Assembly (NCBI GenBank): GCA_024036415.1
Contig: JAMWET010001276.1
Location: forward strand, 1,116,001 to 1,180,000
Length of the DNA stretch: 64,000 bases
Source: Prochilodus magdalenae
Lineage: Eukaryota > Chordata > Actinopteri > Characiformes > Prochilodontidae
Reading direction: 5' to 3'
The notes beneath the pieces are model-generated. The model saw nothing but the letters and a program-made list of their open reading frames with translations, was not told the origin of the DNA and did no database searches. A program made the position numbers and the translations under genes. Position 1 is the first letter of the stretch. Each line of letters opens with the position of its first letter. This document shows positions 1 through 13,100 of this stretch, piece after piece.

Positions 1-2045
1 ATCCTAGCAGCCACATCTAAGTTTAAGTGTATGTCTTTAGGAGGTTTAAAAAATCAGAAAGAGATGAGCAATTGCCTTTCAAATGATGGCAGGAATACGA
101 CATATGGTTGAGGGTGATGTATTACAGCACTTAAATGAAGACACCATATGTAGAGCACACATAAAAGCCTAAAAACATCTCCGCGCTGTGTAGGAGGAAG
201 TTCCTGATTTGTATTTTTAATAGGCTCTGCAGTATTGTGTGTTTGCTAGAGTGCCCTAGTTCCGTACTCATTACTGCATTAAAGTTGAACCATGGGGATT
301 GCTTAAACACTCAGAGGAAATGCACATTCACCAAGCACAACGAATAAAAGGGGGCCAAGCATCACGGTTATCTGATTGCTCAAAGTCATGGCATTATTGT
401 AAGCTGTTGTGCAGATTCAGAAAAGAATGGCTTTGTTATGTGCAACTGCTTGACAGCCTCTCTCATTTCTGAGAAGAGCAATTAAAAAGATACGCTCATG
501 TGGGCCTTTTATGGTCCATTAATGGGTATACAGGACTTTGAGAGTGCACAGATGAGGACGTATTGGTGACTGGCCAAAGAAACCTATTTACCGTAATGAT
601 CTATTCCAAAGCAGCACAAAACCATAATAAGGGAAAACCCTGGCTGCTGCTGAGATTTCATTTGAACTTTCTCCTTTGTTTCAATTGCTTGATATCATAA
701 GAGATTACTGAAAGAAGGGACAGGAAAAATGAGTCACAGACAACAGCAGGCAATATCACCCGGACTTGTTAGGGGAAATTACGGATTCATGAAGCGATTT
801 AGTTGCTTCATATAGATACATAGCCTTGTGCAAGGCTGTATGCAGAAACTGAGATGTTATCCCATCTGATTCAGACACACTAAGGCACTTCAGAGAAGCA
901 GTTTTCTTATGGGCTGAAGATTTTTAAACAAACAAGCACAATGAGATGCTCTGAATTGAACAGGAGTGACGGTCTAGGTTGGAGTCAACAGACAGGAAGC
1001 TTAATTTTGATATCTATCACACTGAAAGTGTCATATATCTATTAAGTTTAGTCATGAACATGCCTCTGCCAAAAGATCCTGGAACCACACTGCATAAGAA
1101 CAGATAACTCCAAAGGCTTCAGCAGCAGATGGAGGCTACCAGTTTGCATCCCTTTGACCTGTCTAAAAAGTACTGGCAAGGAAATGGCAGCTTTCAACGC
1201 TTCCTCGATGCTACCAACTTGATGGCAGAAGATAGTTGGTCCAGATGAAATTGGCACCAGGAGAGCTTTGAAGCTTTGAAAACTTCCTGTCTAGCAATAA
1301 TCCAGAGCAAAGAATCCTCCATGTGAACATGTCAGAATGAGTTACTGCACTCCATTATGGTCCATGTACAAGAAAATTGTGCCTGCCACAGTGATCTTAT
1401 GCAGGATATCCACACAGTCTTTAAAAAAACCTAATAAAAAAATGATTTTTAAATTAAAGAAACATGACTTTATACAAAGAGAGCCTTAAAAGACAAAACC
1501 CGCTGTATGCAGAAATATTATATGCTTGACAACACAGCAATAACGGGCCTCTACAGAACATCTGCTCTATTCAATTAAATGCTCAATTTCTCCAGCTCTC
1601 ATTTGGACATACTTCTTTAATGAGTAACAATGGCAGGAATGTTGGACATGAGGATGAACATGTCAACATAACAAATTCCCCTAAAGAATACATCACTTTG
1701 GCTACTGAGGCTGCATGAATGACAGTATTGTGAAGTCTCTAAGCGCTTGTAAGCTTTATGTGCTGCTATAAGTTTAAAAAGGGTCGTTATGATACAGATG
1801 TAAAAACAGTTTAAGTAATGAGAGTCAGTTGAATCTCTGGCTGAGATAGAATGAACAAATCGAAAAGTACCAGCATTACTTCAGACTGAAGCGATTTACA
1901 GAATCCTGATGTGTTCAAGTGTCAAGAGGTCTCTAGTTTACATAAAGCATTTAAAACGCACAAATAGGAAACAGATATACAGTCACTGGCAGAGGTTTAG
2001 GTACCTCTAGTCAAATTACAATTCACAAATTGCATCAAAACAAAA
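1..2045. other. Unique AT-rich noncoding DNA
   Basis: No convincing exon. The one ORF (1048-1257, minus) is short and has no recognisable domain or codon bias. No repeat family was recognised. Stretches such as 470-560 have mixed composition and TAAT-type motifs, which would fit regulatory DNA, but nothing here proves it. Confidence 0.6.
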
Positions 2046-2177
2046 ATATCAACAAAACAAGCAATTTGACACTATATACAGTATATGTATACATGTATAT
2101 ATCTATCTATCTATCTATATATATATATACATATACATATACTTTATATAGTGTCAAATTGCTTGTTTTGTTGATAT
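2046..2177. repeat. Near-perfect 132-bp palindrome (long hairpin)
   Basis: Arms at 2046-2078 and 2145-2177 are 33-bp perfect inverted copies; each arm contains AACAAAACAAGCAATTTGAC or its complement. The 66-bp centre is a TATC/TA microsatellite whose edges (AGTATATGTATAC and CATATACATATACT) also pair, so almost the whole unit can fold on itself. Likely an inverted duplication or a MITE-like foldback; no protein is encoded. Confidence 0.9.
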
Positions 2178-2216
2178 ATATATATATATGTATATACACA
2201 CACAAACCCATACATA

Positions 2217-2329
2217 CAGCTCTGGAAATAAACAAGAGACCACTCCTTTTTGTCAAACACAAACCCATAAACTGTAAAACCAGAGAAACTGATCATTTTG
2301 AGGTGGCCTTCTAAATTTTGCCAGAGCTG
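2217..2329. mobile_element. Palindromic MITE with CAGCTCTGG termini
   Basis: A 113-bp unit starts CAGCTCTGG and ends CCAGAGCTG. Inside it GAGACCACTC and GAGGTGGCCTT mirror each other, as do the ACCAGAGAAAC-type segments. The sequence resembles a foldback DNA element common in fish genomes, known to me by its CAGCTCTGG start followed by a GAGACCACT block. It is too short for a transposase, so it is non-autonomous. Confidence 0.65.
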
Positions 2330-4780
2330 AATATATATATAGTGTAGTTCCACAGTGATTAGACGGCTTGCCTCCTTTTAGTCTAATCCATACAGGTAGC
2401 ATCAAGAAGAGTGGAGGCTGCATCTTATGCCTGATTAACCCCTACTCAGTCATCAGCTGGTGGGGATTCAAGATAAGAGGCTACCTGCATAAAGAGCCCC
2501 ATAAATCAGCCTTTTCCATAACAGACATGCTCCAGCTATAACACGGAGAGAGATAGGAGTGTGATGCATTAGGGTGAAAGTTATTGAAATAGCAGCCAGA
2601 ATTCAGCCATTAGTGGAAAATGTCAAGGGAGATGACTTTAGTGCACAGCGCGTGATAAAGTTAAAAATGCCCGTATGGCAAAAGTGCTGATGGGGTGTCA
2701 GGGCACCTCTTGTGATGCAACAAACCATCTTATTGCTTTCTTGTCATAAATGGGTAAATTCTCAATTGTAACAGCACGCATGGATAGTGAAGAATAGCAG
2801 GGAGTGTTTTGCTACTTGTGCGATCAAGGCCAGTACACCAGTCTTCAAAGGTCCTGTGACAGTCACGGAAGATCAGCAAGCGTAACATCCCAGATTTTTT
2901 AATGAAAGTTTTTTTTTTAGAATTTTTGATAGTTCAGAAACAAGTTTGTAAATATATCTTCAGGTAGTTGCTTAGACCTGGTCTTAATTTGTCTCTGTGA
3001 GAACCAGGTGGGCATGAGATGATGCAATATAAGCTGTTAGACCTTCATAGGCATTATAGAGATTTTTAAAGTTTGCTGGCTGCCCGAACCAAAGAAGAAA
3101 AACAAGGAGTAAGATCATGTTTGGGATATTTTCACTCTCACCTGCAACACCCTAATCTCCAGCTGTCGCCTGAAGCACTCCTGCTACCTAACAGAAACAA
3201 CTGCTGTTCAGTTCCCCTACAATTCTATTTTCAGCTGGGATTGAGATCCACCCCTGATCTTGAGCTAGGCAGATGTCCTAAGGCACCTGAGGATGCATCG
3301 CCAGCACAACAAAGAAATCTGCTAACGCTGCAGATGAGACAGACACATTTGGGCCGCTTTTGAATATCATGCGTTAATGTGCAAAAGGTATCTGTTGGCT
3401 ATGCAATCATATCTCTCCAGAAACTGCTGTTTACTTTTTAATACTAGGCATAAAATCCCCAATGAGTCTTTCATATATACAGAGAAAAACAGATTAACTT
3501 ACAAAACAAGTGTCCACCAATATAAATGTATTGCTATTGCTGAATCTCATGACTGCAGTTTTTAATAGCTTACTGGATCTCCAAGCGGTGGATGGCATAG
3601 AACAGATTCTTTCATTGGATAGCTACAACAATAATGGTGGCTTTTGGGGAGGTTCACAATCACAAGAAAATTGCAACATCACTGTTCTGATGGACTAACA
3701 CTTAGCATAAGCTTTTGCCTGTAACACAATTACGTTACTGCCATACTGATATTATACAGGACAGCAGATGGTCATAATTATATATACATTATAAACAAAT
3801 GTATTAGCATGCTATGTTAAGAAAGAAAGACTGACACAGCACTGAGGTGTTAACGAAACAGCAGAAAGCGACCTTTTAAAAAGTAACTGTATTTTATATA
3901 TTTTGAGCTTTTAATGATACAATAAATGTGCAGGGTTTCCAGCACAGTAGCTATTAAGGTGCCTATATAAAGATTTTTACATCTTTATCAGACCTGAGAG
4001 CTTCACTTCAGCACTAGGAGATAAGCTAGTTCACCAGCATGATCCTGAAACCTCTACCAACAGGCTGAGTGCCAGTAAGGCTTTTAAATTAAACAAACTC
4101 TCAGACTTTCTAAAACTTCAACTAGACCAGGGTAATGACTTTAGCTATATTTGGCATTACACTAGCCATACTTGCTACCCTATCTACATGCAAACCACCT
4201 CAAATCGTCTCCCTCTTATGTTTACACACTGCATTTACTATTGATCAAAGTGAAAGTCCTTCCATAATGAAAAGCTTGTTATTGACACCTGTTTTGGGCA
4301 AATTTGTTGGATCAATTCATCTTGAATTAGAGGAAGAAAACCCATGAAGTCCCATTTCAAGGCCAGACTGACATCAACGATGCTGGAATGCCAGGGGATG
4401 TCAAGCTGCAGCACTGAAGATGTAACTTACCATTGTCTGATATCTAAGAGACTGGCTGCCTTACTCTGAGTACATGTTCAGCTATATGTGATTATTATTT
4501 ATATGTAGCTTTCTGTGTTAAATATATATCTTTAATTTAATGTATTAATGGCAAATTCACGTGGCACCCGTGCAACACACTACTGAACTGTGGTCAGATT
4601 GCCCGTGCACAATAGTTCGCACACCTCTCAATAAAAACAATGATACTCAATTTTTGGATGCTGCGTGATGTGCATCCTGTGTGTGGTGACCTTCACACTT
4701 TTGAACTCCATTGCACATGCTGTAATTATTTCTTCTACCAGAGATTATTATCTTTGGTACTCCTCCATCTCATTAATGAA
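2330..4780. other. Unique noncoding DNA
   Basis: Holds only short frames. The longest (3073-3363, plus, about 96 codons) has no recognised domain and no flanking splice or promoter context. Poly-T and AT-rich tracts lie near 2900 and 3770-3910. No element boundary was seen before the LINE homology that begins near 4780. Confidence 0.55.
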
Positions 4781-5628
4781 GTTTCTAGTAACCATGGTCA
4801 ATTGTCATCATGTGTTAAGTCTTCAGTGAGAAATCTTGGTGCTGTCTTTGACTCAGACTCAGACCTCAGATTTGATAAACAAATCTTTTCTGTGGTTAAC
4901 GTAGATTCTTCCAGTTCAGAAACATTGCCAAAGCCCTTTCTAAGTTTTTCTGACCTCAAAAAAGTCATTCATGCATTCATCTTCTCACTATTAGACTGCA
5001 ATTCTCTACACAATGGGATTAACCAGTCTCTATTGCAATGTTTACAGTTAGTCGAGCACGCTGCATGCAGATTATTGACTAGAACCAAGAAAAGAGAACA
5101 TATTACACCAGCCCTCACTTCACTTCACTGGCTACCAGTCCAATACAGGATACAGCTTAAAGTGCTTGTAGTTGTTTTTAAAGCCCTAAACGGTTTGGCC
5201 CCTACTTATATTGCCGATTTGCTCATAGTGACAATCACATACTGCTCTAAGGCGCATCTGAAACTCAAAAGTGATAAGCCATGTTTTGGTGTGTATGCAA
5301 CAAGACTTTCTACCAGCCAGTATTCGCCAATTTACCTCTGTCTCTGTTTTTAAATTAGGTCTAAAAACTCACTTATACAAACTTGCTTTTGAACAGTGAG
5401 AAACTGTGTTAACATGGGGTGTTTTTATGGTTGTTCAACTGTTTCTTATCTGTGCTTTTAATTTTTTGTTTTTATTTTTTGTTGTTACTTATTTTAATGT
5501 TATTTATATGATTTCTTTTATCTGTGCTTTGGTTGTAAGTATTCATGTGTAAGCATTAGGTATTTGTATGTAAGGCACTTTGGTCAACGCAGGTTGTGTA
5601 AAGAGTGCTTTATAAATAAAGTTTACAT
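4780..5628 (+). mobile_element. 5'-truncated L2-like LINE, reverse-transcriptase C-terminus and 3'UTR
   Basis: Translation in one largely open frame (through 5353) shows the C-terminal third of a fish L2-type ORF2: SSVRNLGAVFDSD, FLSFSDLKKVIHAFIFS, the LLDCNSLHNGINQS block, LVEHAACRLLTRTKKREHI, then TSLHWLPVQYRIQLKV and KALNGLAPTYIADLL. The following frame is broken, and the typical 3' end (TAAGGCACTTTGG to GCTTTATAAATAAAG) closes the copy near 5628. The 5' part, with endonuclease and polymerase core, is missing, so it is a dead copy. Its start is approximate because the first ~140 bp of the open frame show no clear homology. Confidence 0.85.
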
Positions 5629-8600
5629 ACTTCCTTCTACACAAAGGTCAATTTTACAATATATTTTTTTAAATCACTGTTTCAAACTTTTTTTTTTTGC
5701 AAGGCAGAGTAGCACCAAGAACCTCCAATGTAACCAATTCAAGCAGCAGCTGGTGTGCGGTTTAACCTGCTCACCAAAATATTTATTCATCTTGAACATT
5801 ATTTTGGTAGTCAGTGTTTACAGGATTAGGTGAAATAAGTATTCGGCCCATGCTAATGCGCATGTGGCTCTGCAGGGCCCTGCACTAGAATGTGATCAAG
5901 CAAATACCTAACTCATTATCTACCCAAACATCTGCCCCAAGACAATGAAAACTCCAATATAAAGAGAACTGTTTGATTAATGATTCAGAGTGGTTCTCCT
6001 GAAGCATGGGCCATGGTGGTCATCAGTAACAGACTTGGTTCACAGCATAATAAACTGAGGTCCTTTATTTGGTCAGCCTGTGATCCGGCCTGGGCCTGAC
6101 GCAATGCAAATCACATAGCCTGCGAAGTCAGCCCTGAGGAAGAAAACTACCTGGAAGAGAGACAGAATGCTAATGCGGCTAGATGTCATTCGCCAATAAG
6201 GCCAACATTAATAAATATGTTAATGCAGCAAATATTCAAGGCCCTCTCTTTGGCACATTGCTGGAGAAGGACCAACTTACTGCCATTAAATGAGAGTGCC
6301 ATTATGAAATCAAAAATGTCAATGTTTCTGTGCCCGATTTTGCAAGAAGCGCTGCTTAGCAACATCTTAACGTATTTGGCCTATCTGATATCAGCTGAGG
6401 TGTGTCAATTTGCCCTCCTCTGAAGTTAAAATCAGATGGACTGAGATTCCTCAATGCATTGGTAGACCTTTTGTGGCTAATCTAACTAGTGCTGGGGCAT
6501 AATTGGACTGCCACAGTAGCTGACCTCAATTTCTCACTACTTAAAAGGTCAAGCACCAAGAAGGAGGCAGCTTCCTCTTAGTCTCTCCATGGCTATCTGC
6601 AGCAGACCAACAGGGGCCAAAGTGCAGACTCGTGGGGGAAACAAAAATCAATTATACATTCACATTTAGTTAATAAGAAAATAGTCAGCAGAATAGTTAG
6701 GTCAGTAAGCAATTGTTGAGCTAAATTGAGAGCAATTTACACCTTTTCAGTTTGTTCCATTGACTCTGTAATTGCATTATATAGTTTACAAGTTATCGCT
6801 TGTCATTACATGAGAAAACTGATTATATTTAATGTTGGTAAATATGACAATATGCTTTTTGTTATAATGTATGTTTCTTATCCATTAGTATCTAATACAG
6901 TGAAGACAGAAATCAAGGGTGTAGGAGTGAGTTTAACATTGGAGGTGACACATTTGCTACTATGAACCAAAGACCATCCTATCTCCTAAATTTTTAGCTA
7001 GCTATAAGCCCCACTTCCCCTTTCACCTCCCTTCTCTGTACCAGTATTCTTATAATAAAACACTATATTTTAAATTGTAAAATGCTAGGGTTATATTAGG
7101 TTAATGATGAATTGTGATTAATGTACTCTTGTCCTTGGAAGTAAAATCTGTTGTATAGTTACTCTTATTACTGTTCACTCTTTGGAGATTTCAGAAAAAC
7201 GTAATATTCTATTCTAATATTCTGAATAAAGGTCAGAGAACATCTTTATTTATTTTCCTGCAAAAACAATAATTACATAAGGCCATTATGTTGAAAAAAA
7301 TAAAAAACACAAGAAATCTCAACAACTAAATATGAACAAATATATGTAAAATACATTCCTTTTAGTACTGTGTTCATTCTTTACAGGAGCAATTTGAATT
7401 TGTAAGATGCAATTTGTTGAATTCATACCAATCAAATAGATGGCAACAAATCATCATTAAATGCACAGTTCTTTTACCTCCCTCTTCTTTTATTTCCAGT
7501 CTAGAAGAAACATTGTGAATCCAACATTAAACTTAATCCTATTACTTAACAAGAACATCTCCGGTGGGGGAAAGCAATGCCAATGTTAATTCTTGTTTGT
7601 GTTCCTTTCTAGTTTACTCAGTTATTTTGTTTACTGCCAAACCTGGACCCTTGCTAGGAGAGCTTCATCATTTACTCATTTTCCCTTTATTGGCCACCTG
7701 TCCTTACATGGTCTAACTGGAAGCATGACCTTCAATATGACTGACAAGGGATAAGAATGTGCCACACTCTCATGCTGCATTAATTCAGCTAGCTGCTACA
7801 GTGACTCACTATCGCTTCATGAGGCTCAAAGTGGTATTTTCAGGAAATATGTGTGGGGCTAGCTGTTTAGCATGTTAATTTTGGAAGATTATAAATATTT
7901 CTATAAAATTCTAAACTATTAATATTGCAGGGTTAATGTTTCACTAGGGTGGATAGGCCATTGTTATGAGAACAATAGCAGTTTATCTGGTTGGAGACCT
8001 ATTTGTCTATGCAACTCTGATAAGAAACATTTTTGAGGACCTCTTGTAAAATACAAGATGCTTTCCAAAAGTGCAAATCCAAGTGAAGGACATCAGTCTG
8101 GCAATAAACACTTCAGTAAATATGACTCAGGCCTGCCTGCTGAGCATAAAACTGTTCTCAGAAAATGGATTTTTATTTCTCTCCTTTTTCTCTCCATTGA
8201 ACCTTCTTTATACTCTATATTACATCCTGAACCTCTGCTGCTATATGAACCAGAGACAGGGAAAGGTAAGCAATTAAGAAATTAGGCTTTCATTTTTTAA
8301 TGGTCCTCTGTCTCATGTTTCTAATAGGATTGTATTTAAGCCCAGAATGTGTTTTTGTGAAGAAGGATTTACAGTTTGCATTGCTTCCACACTAAACTTT
8401 AATTACCAATCCCATTAGTCATAAAATCAGTAAGTTACACCAGTAATATGATAAACAGATGGCATGACTCCCCATCAATCCAGACACTCCACTTTGAATG
8501 TGCAAAACATCCTTACCTTCAGTTTTAGAGCTGTGGCTCTTCAGAAGTGACTGTATTAGGAAACGGATATTTGATCATTCAGTTACTTATCCTTGAGTTC

Positions 8601-10120
8601 ACAGCAGGATCAGCTTTATTCTATATTCACACGATAAGGGTTATGGGACAATATTGGGATATTTGTCAAATGGGATATTTGAGCCGCTAATGATAAGAAG
8701 AGAAAGATATTACTCTTGTTTCACGTTTTGCCCTTGTGGCCTGACTCCTGAAGTATACGGTACATTATTGAAATTTAGGAGATTTAAGGTTGTGCAAGTA
8801 CATTTACTGCCCTAAAGAAGATATGTGTATGTATATATATATATATATCAGGTTTTTATGTACTGAGGTCATGCAATATTATATCACCACCATTAGTTAT
8901 TGTGGGGTGAATGTGAAATTACGGTACAGAACACAACAATTTCCACGGGCAAAAAGAGCATGCTCGGGATTGATTTAAAACAGTTCACAAAGCTCTTCAC
9001 GGTGAAACAAGCTTCTCTTCATTTGGATCTTTAAGTTATTATATGCGAACAACATTTGATTGAATACTCTATGAGAAAAGAAAAAAGCCAACACTATAAA
9101 CACATGTTGTGAAAGAGTCTGTAAATTGTGGTCACCCCCATGGAATGCTTGTCTATTCTTTGTGGTCAGCCTGTGGAGGAGAATGCCAAATTAACATACT
9201 AAGACAATGTAATCCTATAGATTCATCTAATGCATTTTACAAAGCCACCATTTCAGATACCGCAGTGTTGTAGGCTGTAGTAACTAGCTTCACTATGTCA
9301 CCCGCAATTTGTCCAGCATATACAGGAATGTATACACAACAACAACAAACCTCTCATTTCTTATGTAAATAACTGATAAAATTGCCTATTTGTGTGCTAA
9401 GCTGTATTTAGCAAAGACATTCAGAGGGGTACACATGTCCTGTTGTCTTGATAAACTAAAGTCACTTTTTGCTGCCACATGATACATAGACAGCTTTTAG
9501 TCATAACGCTTTAAATGCTGATACAGTTTTCGTGTACTAAATGTCCCTTATGTGTGCGTACCAAAGCACTCACAACTAATTTATTGTCAAAAGCTTACAG
9601 AAACTGCTGTCTCATCACAGTTTTTCAGGGTTGTACACTATATCTTTTTCAGCTCCACCTGGACGCCAAAGAATTATATATTGATTAAATGTGCCATACT
9701 GATGATGCAGATCCATACAAATTAAGTAAAAAATAGATGATCTGGATATGCTGAATGTTGCCTTCTCCTTCTTTGCCAGAGCTTTCCCTAGCACTTGTAT
9801 CCAAGTGTTTTTTTGAGTAATTCAGAATTTTTAAGTCACTTGAAGCCTTTTTGCAGTTTGCAGATGGTTATTCCAGCTAGGCCATAATAAGACTTAACTC
9901 AGTTAGCCTACTGAAACTTCAATTTAATTATTTCTGGATTTCACACTGACACAGTTCACCAAGTTATTGGTATATTTCACTTAGTCACACGTATCTTTCA
10001 CAGTAGACAGCCCTTACATAACACCTACTTTGGTCACCCATTGCCCTACAGTTCACAAACCTATACCTCATTAACTGCATTGAGAAAAAAAATTATAGTT
10101 ATCACTGTCTCCTAAAAAAG
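5629..10120. other. Long gene-free stretch, mostly unique
   Basis: No exon or complete transposon recognised. It has a small TA repeat at 8831-8848 and short frames without domains (for example 8058-8285, plus). The segment about 6180-6640 has low repeat content and mixed composition and is a candidate conserved noncoding element, which only alignment to other fish could show. Confidence 0.5.
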
Positions 10121-10124
10121 GTAC

Positions 10125-10172
10125 ACCATGTGGGGACATACTTGGCAAATAAAGCTTGGTTCTGATTCTGAT
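10125..10172 (+). repeat. Probable LINE 3' tail fragment
   Basis: The segment reads ACATACTTGGCAAATAAAGC followed by TTCTGATTCTGATTC. That is the form of a fish LINE 3' terminus: a polyadenylation-like AATAAAG and then a short tandem tail. No coding part of the element is recognisable upstream. Confidence 0.35.
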
Positions 10173-13100
10173 TCTCTCCTGCTCTTTTGTACCCCCTCTT
10201 GGTGTCACAGCAGCTCCCCTGGGTCATTTCTCCCCCAACGGACAAACAATTACATGTTCAGAGTTGAAGTTGTCTTGCCAAGTGCGCAAGTGTGTATTTT
10301 TGTGAACCAGCAGCATCAGCATCTGCCAGCCCACCATCTGCTCACTACCACTGCGACTGTTCAACATTGTTGGGTCACTTTACATTTAGCCAGGGGCCAA
10401 AATAATTCTGCCTTTGTTTTTCTTAGTTAAGCTGTTAAGCTGATGTTTACATTGTTTATAAATGTTGTTTATACATGATGTTACTTAATAAACTAAAGCA
10501 TTAAGAAACACCTCCTTCTTCCACAGGACCTTTTAGAAAAAAAAACAAAAAAAAAACAAACAAACAAGTAAATAAATAAAACTAGCACTGTTGACAAAGG
10601 GCTGGGTCTAGGCTTTATTTAGTCCAAGAGATGCAGGTTTATCCCAGCTTTACAGAGTAATGCACGGCAAAGGGCCCCTGAAAGGGACAATATCCAATAG
10701 TGGCTCAGTCAATACAGCAAGCCCAGCTCCCACAGAAACAGTCTCTCCTCAGGTCAGCACTGAGCTTTCAGGATGAACTGGACATGTTAGGGGTTACTTG
10801 CATCATCTGTGATTCTGATTAAGTGCTCTATGTACAGGAAGTACTGCAATATCAAAGAAAAAGCACCAGGAACAGAACAAGCAGGTATATGAAAGGTGTG
10901 ATTATTAAATGTCCAGAATAACCATAATCACTATAGGCCTATTAACAGTCATGACATACTGAACACAAACTACAGACAAGTACAAACCGACATTTACATA
11001 GGACATGGCCCATATTATCACCATTTAAAAAAAAAAAAAAAAGTCCTGATTTCCAAAAGTACTGTTCCCTCCCTAGGATCTGGTCAGTAAGAAAAGAACA
11101 TCCTCTTGCAGCTCTCATAAAATTGCAGCTGTTGCAATTTGAATATTGCCCCTTTTTTACATCGATATTAATTAGATTAATCTTTCAGGTAACAAACTTT
11201 AAAAATGTACAAATTCGCTTGCTGATCCACCAAAATAATACTAATAATACTGCTCTCTGGTAACTCTGACCATTAAAGAACAGGGTGAAGGGCTCTAACA
11301 AAGCATGCACAGAAACAGAGGGATTACAGCCTATAATGGTAGAACTACAAAGTTACTATATGGTGAGTGAAGCTAAAAAAAATGAACAGTGCAAAAAAAA
11401 AGAAACTTGACTAACAAAGTGGCCAGTGGGTGTGCATAAAGTATATAAACACACATGTACAAGTATATACATACACAAATGTTGTTTAGGAGGAAAAAAA
11501 AACAAAACGAGTTGCACATAAGCTTTAAATTATTTATGTTAAAATCGTTCACCAGTGGAGAATTTAGACTATTGCTCCTACCCAGGTGACATTATTTAGA
11601 TTCATGATATTCAACTTTTCCAGAGTGATGTGCAATGTGAGTATTTCTTACACAGGTAAGCGAGTGTAGTGTCAGAAGTCTTGTGGTTGTTACTCACTAC
11701 ACTGTACCAACATTATTGCGCTATGGCTTCTGTCCTGCCATGGCTGTTTTTTTCTCTCTACCTCAGAGTCCTAAGTTCTGTTTAGAGACACCATAATGGA
11801 AGAACACGGCTGGGGAAATCATGTTTTTTGTGTGCAGAGAAAGCTGACGGTTGGAGGCTTATTACAAAACCTATTAGCCGAATCCCAGAGCATATACCAA
11901 GCACCGACAAAAACATTGGTGCGATCGAGGGCAAAGCTATCCCTCAGCGGACCATCATCCTTTGCGACAGCACCCAGGTCCAAATGACATTAATATCACG
12001 AGTTGAAATCAGGAGTTACAAACAGCAATAAAAAATAAAGACTTTTTTTTTTCCCTCTACGTTTAAGTTGAGTTTGTCATGCAGATTGATCTTACTGTCA
12101 TTTTTCTCCTCCTCATCTCCCTCTCTTGCTCAAACGGAACAGGCGCTAACAAATGGAGAACCGCATAAAGGACATTGTGTGTACGCCATGACATTTTGAC
12201 CTCTCACTGGAAAAATGCTTCACAGAGAAAACGCTGAACGCCACACAGTGATTTTAGCCTAATGCTGGGTTTTAACGCAGCAGGATGAAAGGAGTAGTCT
12301 AATGGCCTCAGTAACAGACACTATAGGGGATGTTTATGCTTCAGATAACCAAGGGTAGCAATTTAGCAGAAGCAAACATAAACCTTCCAATCTTTTTTCT
12401 TCCCTAAATTTGTACCTTTGACTTCAAGTCATTCAGTAATGGAAAGTGTTCAAAAGCTCTGCCACCACAGGTGCAAGGCCAAAAGCAAAATGTCTTATTC
12501 AAGAAAACGCTTCCTTCACCAACACTGCACACACAAACAGGCTCAGATAACTCAGATGACTCAGAAAATATCTCCAAAACTCATGCAACACAACACTAGA
12601 AACTAGGAATGTCCTGATTCAATTCGGCGGATCAGAACAGAAGAAAATACATATTTTAAGGGATGGTCATTATGTTCAAATTTGATACTACAATTAGTAG
12701 GCAAAATATTTAAAAACATCCAACAAGCATTAAAAAACCTTGTTTTGAAATATAGTTCACACACCACAGCTGTCACACAATGCCAATTAGCAACTTCCAA
12801 CTCACCATCTCTCGGTTCATCATTTCATATTACTGGATTATATCACATCCAAAATAAGACCACAAAAAACCAAAGTATATGAGAAAAGCATTCAAGCTAA
12901 AGCCTTTACAATAAACAAGAAAAAGCTGTACATTTATGTCTCACATAGTATTTTACCTCATACCCATCTTGAAAATTGCAAAGCAGTTGGTATCAAATGT
13001 GGTAAATATACGCAAATGTGTAATTCTATATAATTAATATGAGGTTAATGTAAAAAAATGCCTGAGCCTTATGCACTTTTCTGCAAAGCTTCCTGTATGA

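Noticed and set aside
3073..3363. 96-codon open frame, plus strand
   Set aside because: Opens on a non-ATG codon, shows no family resemblance, and has no supporting splice or poly(A) context.
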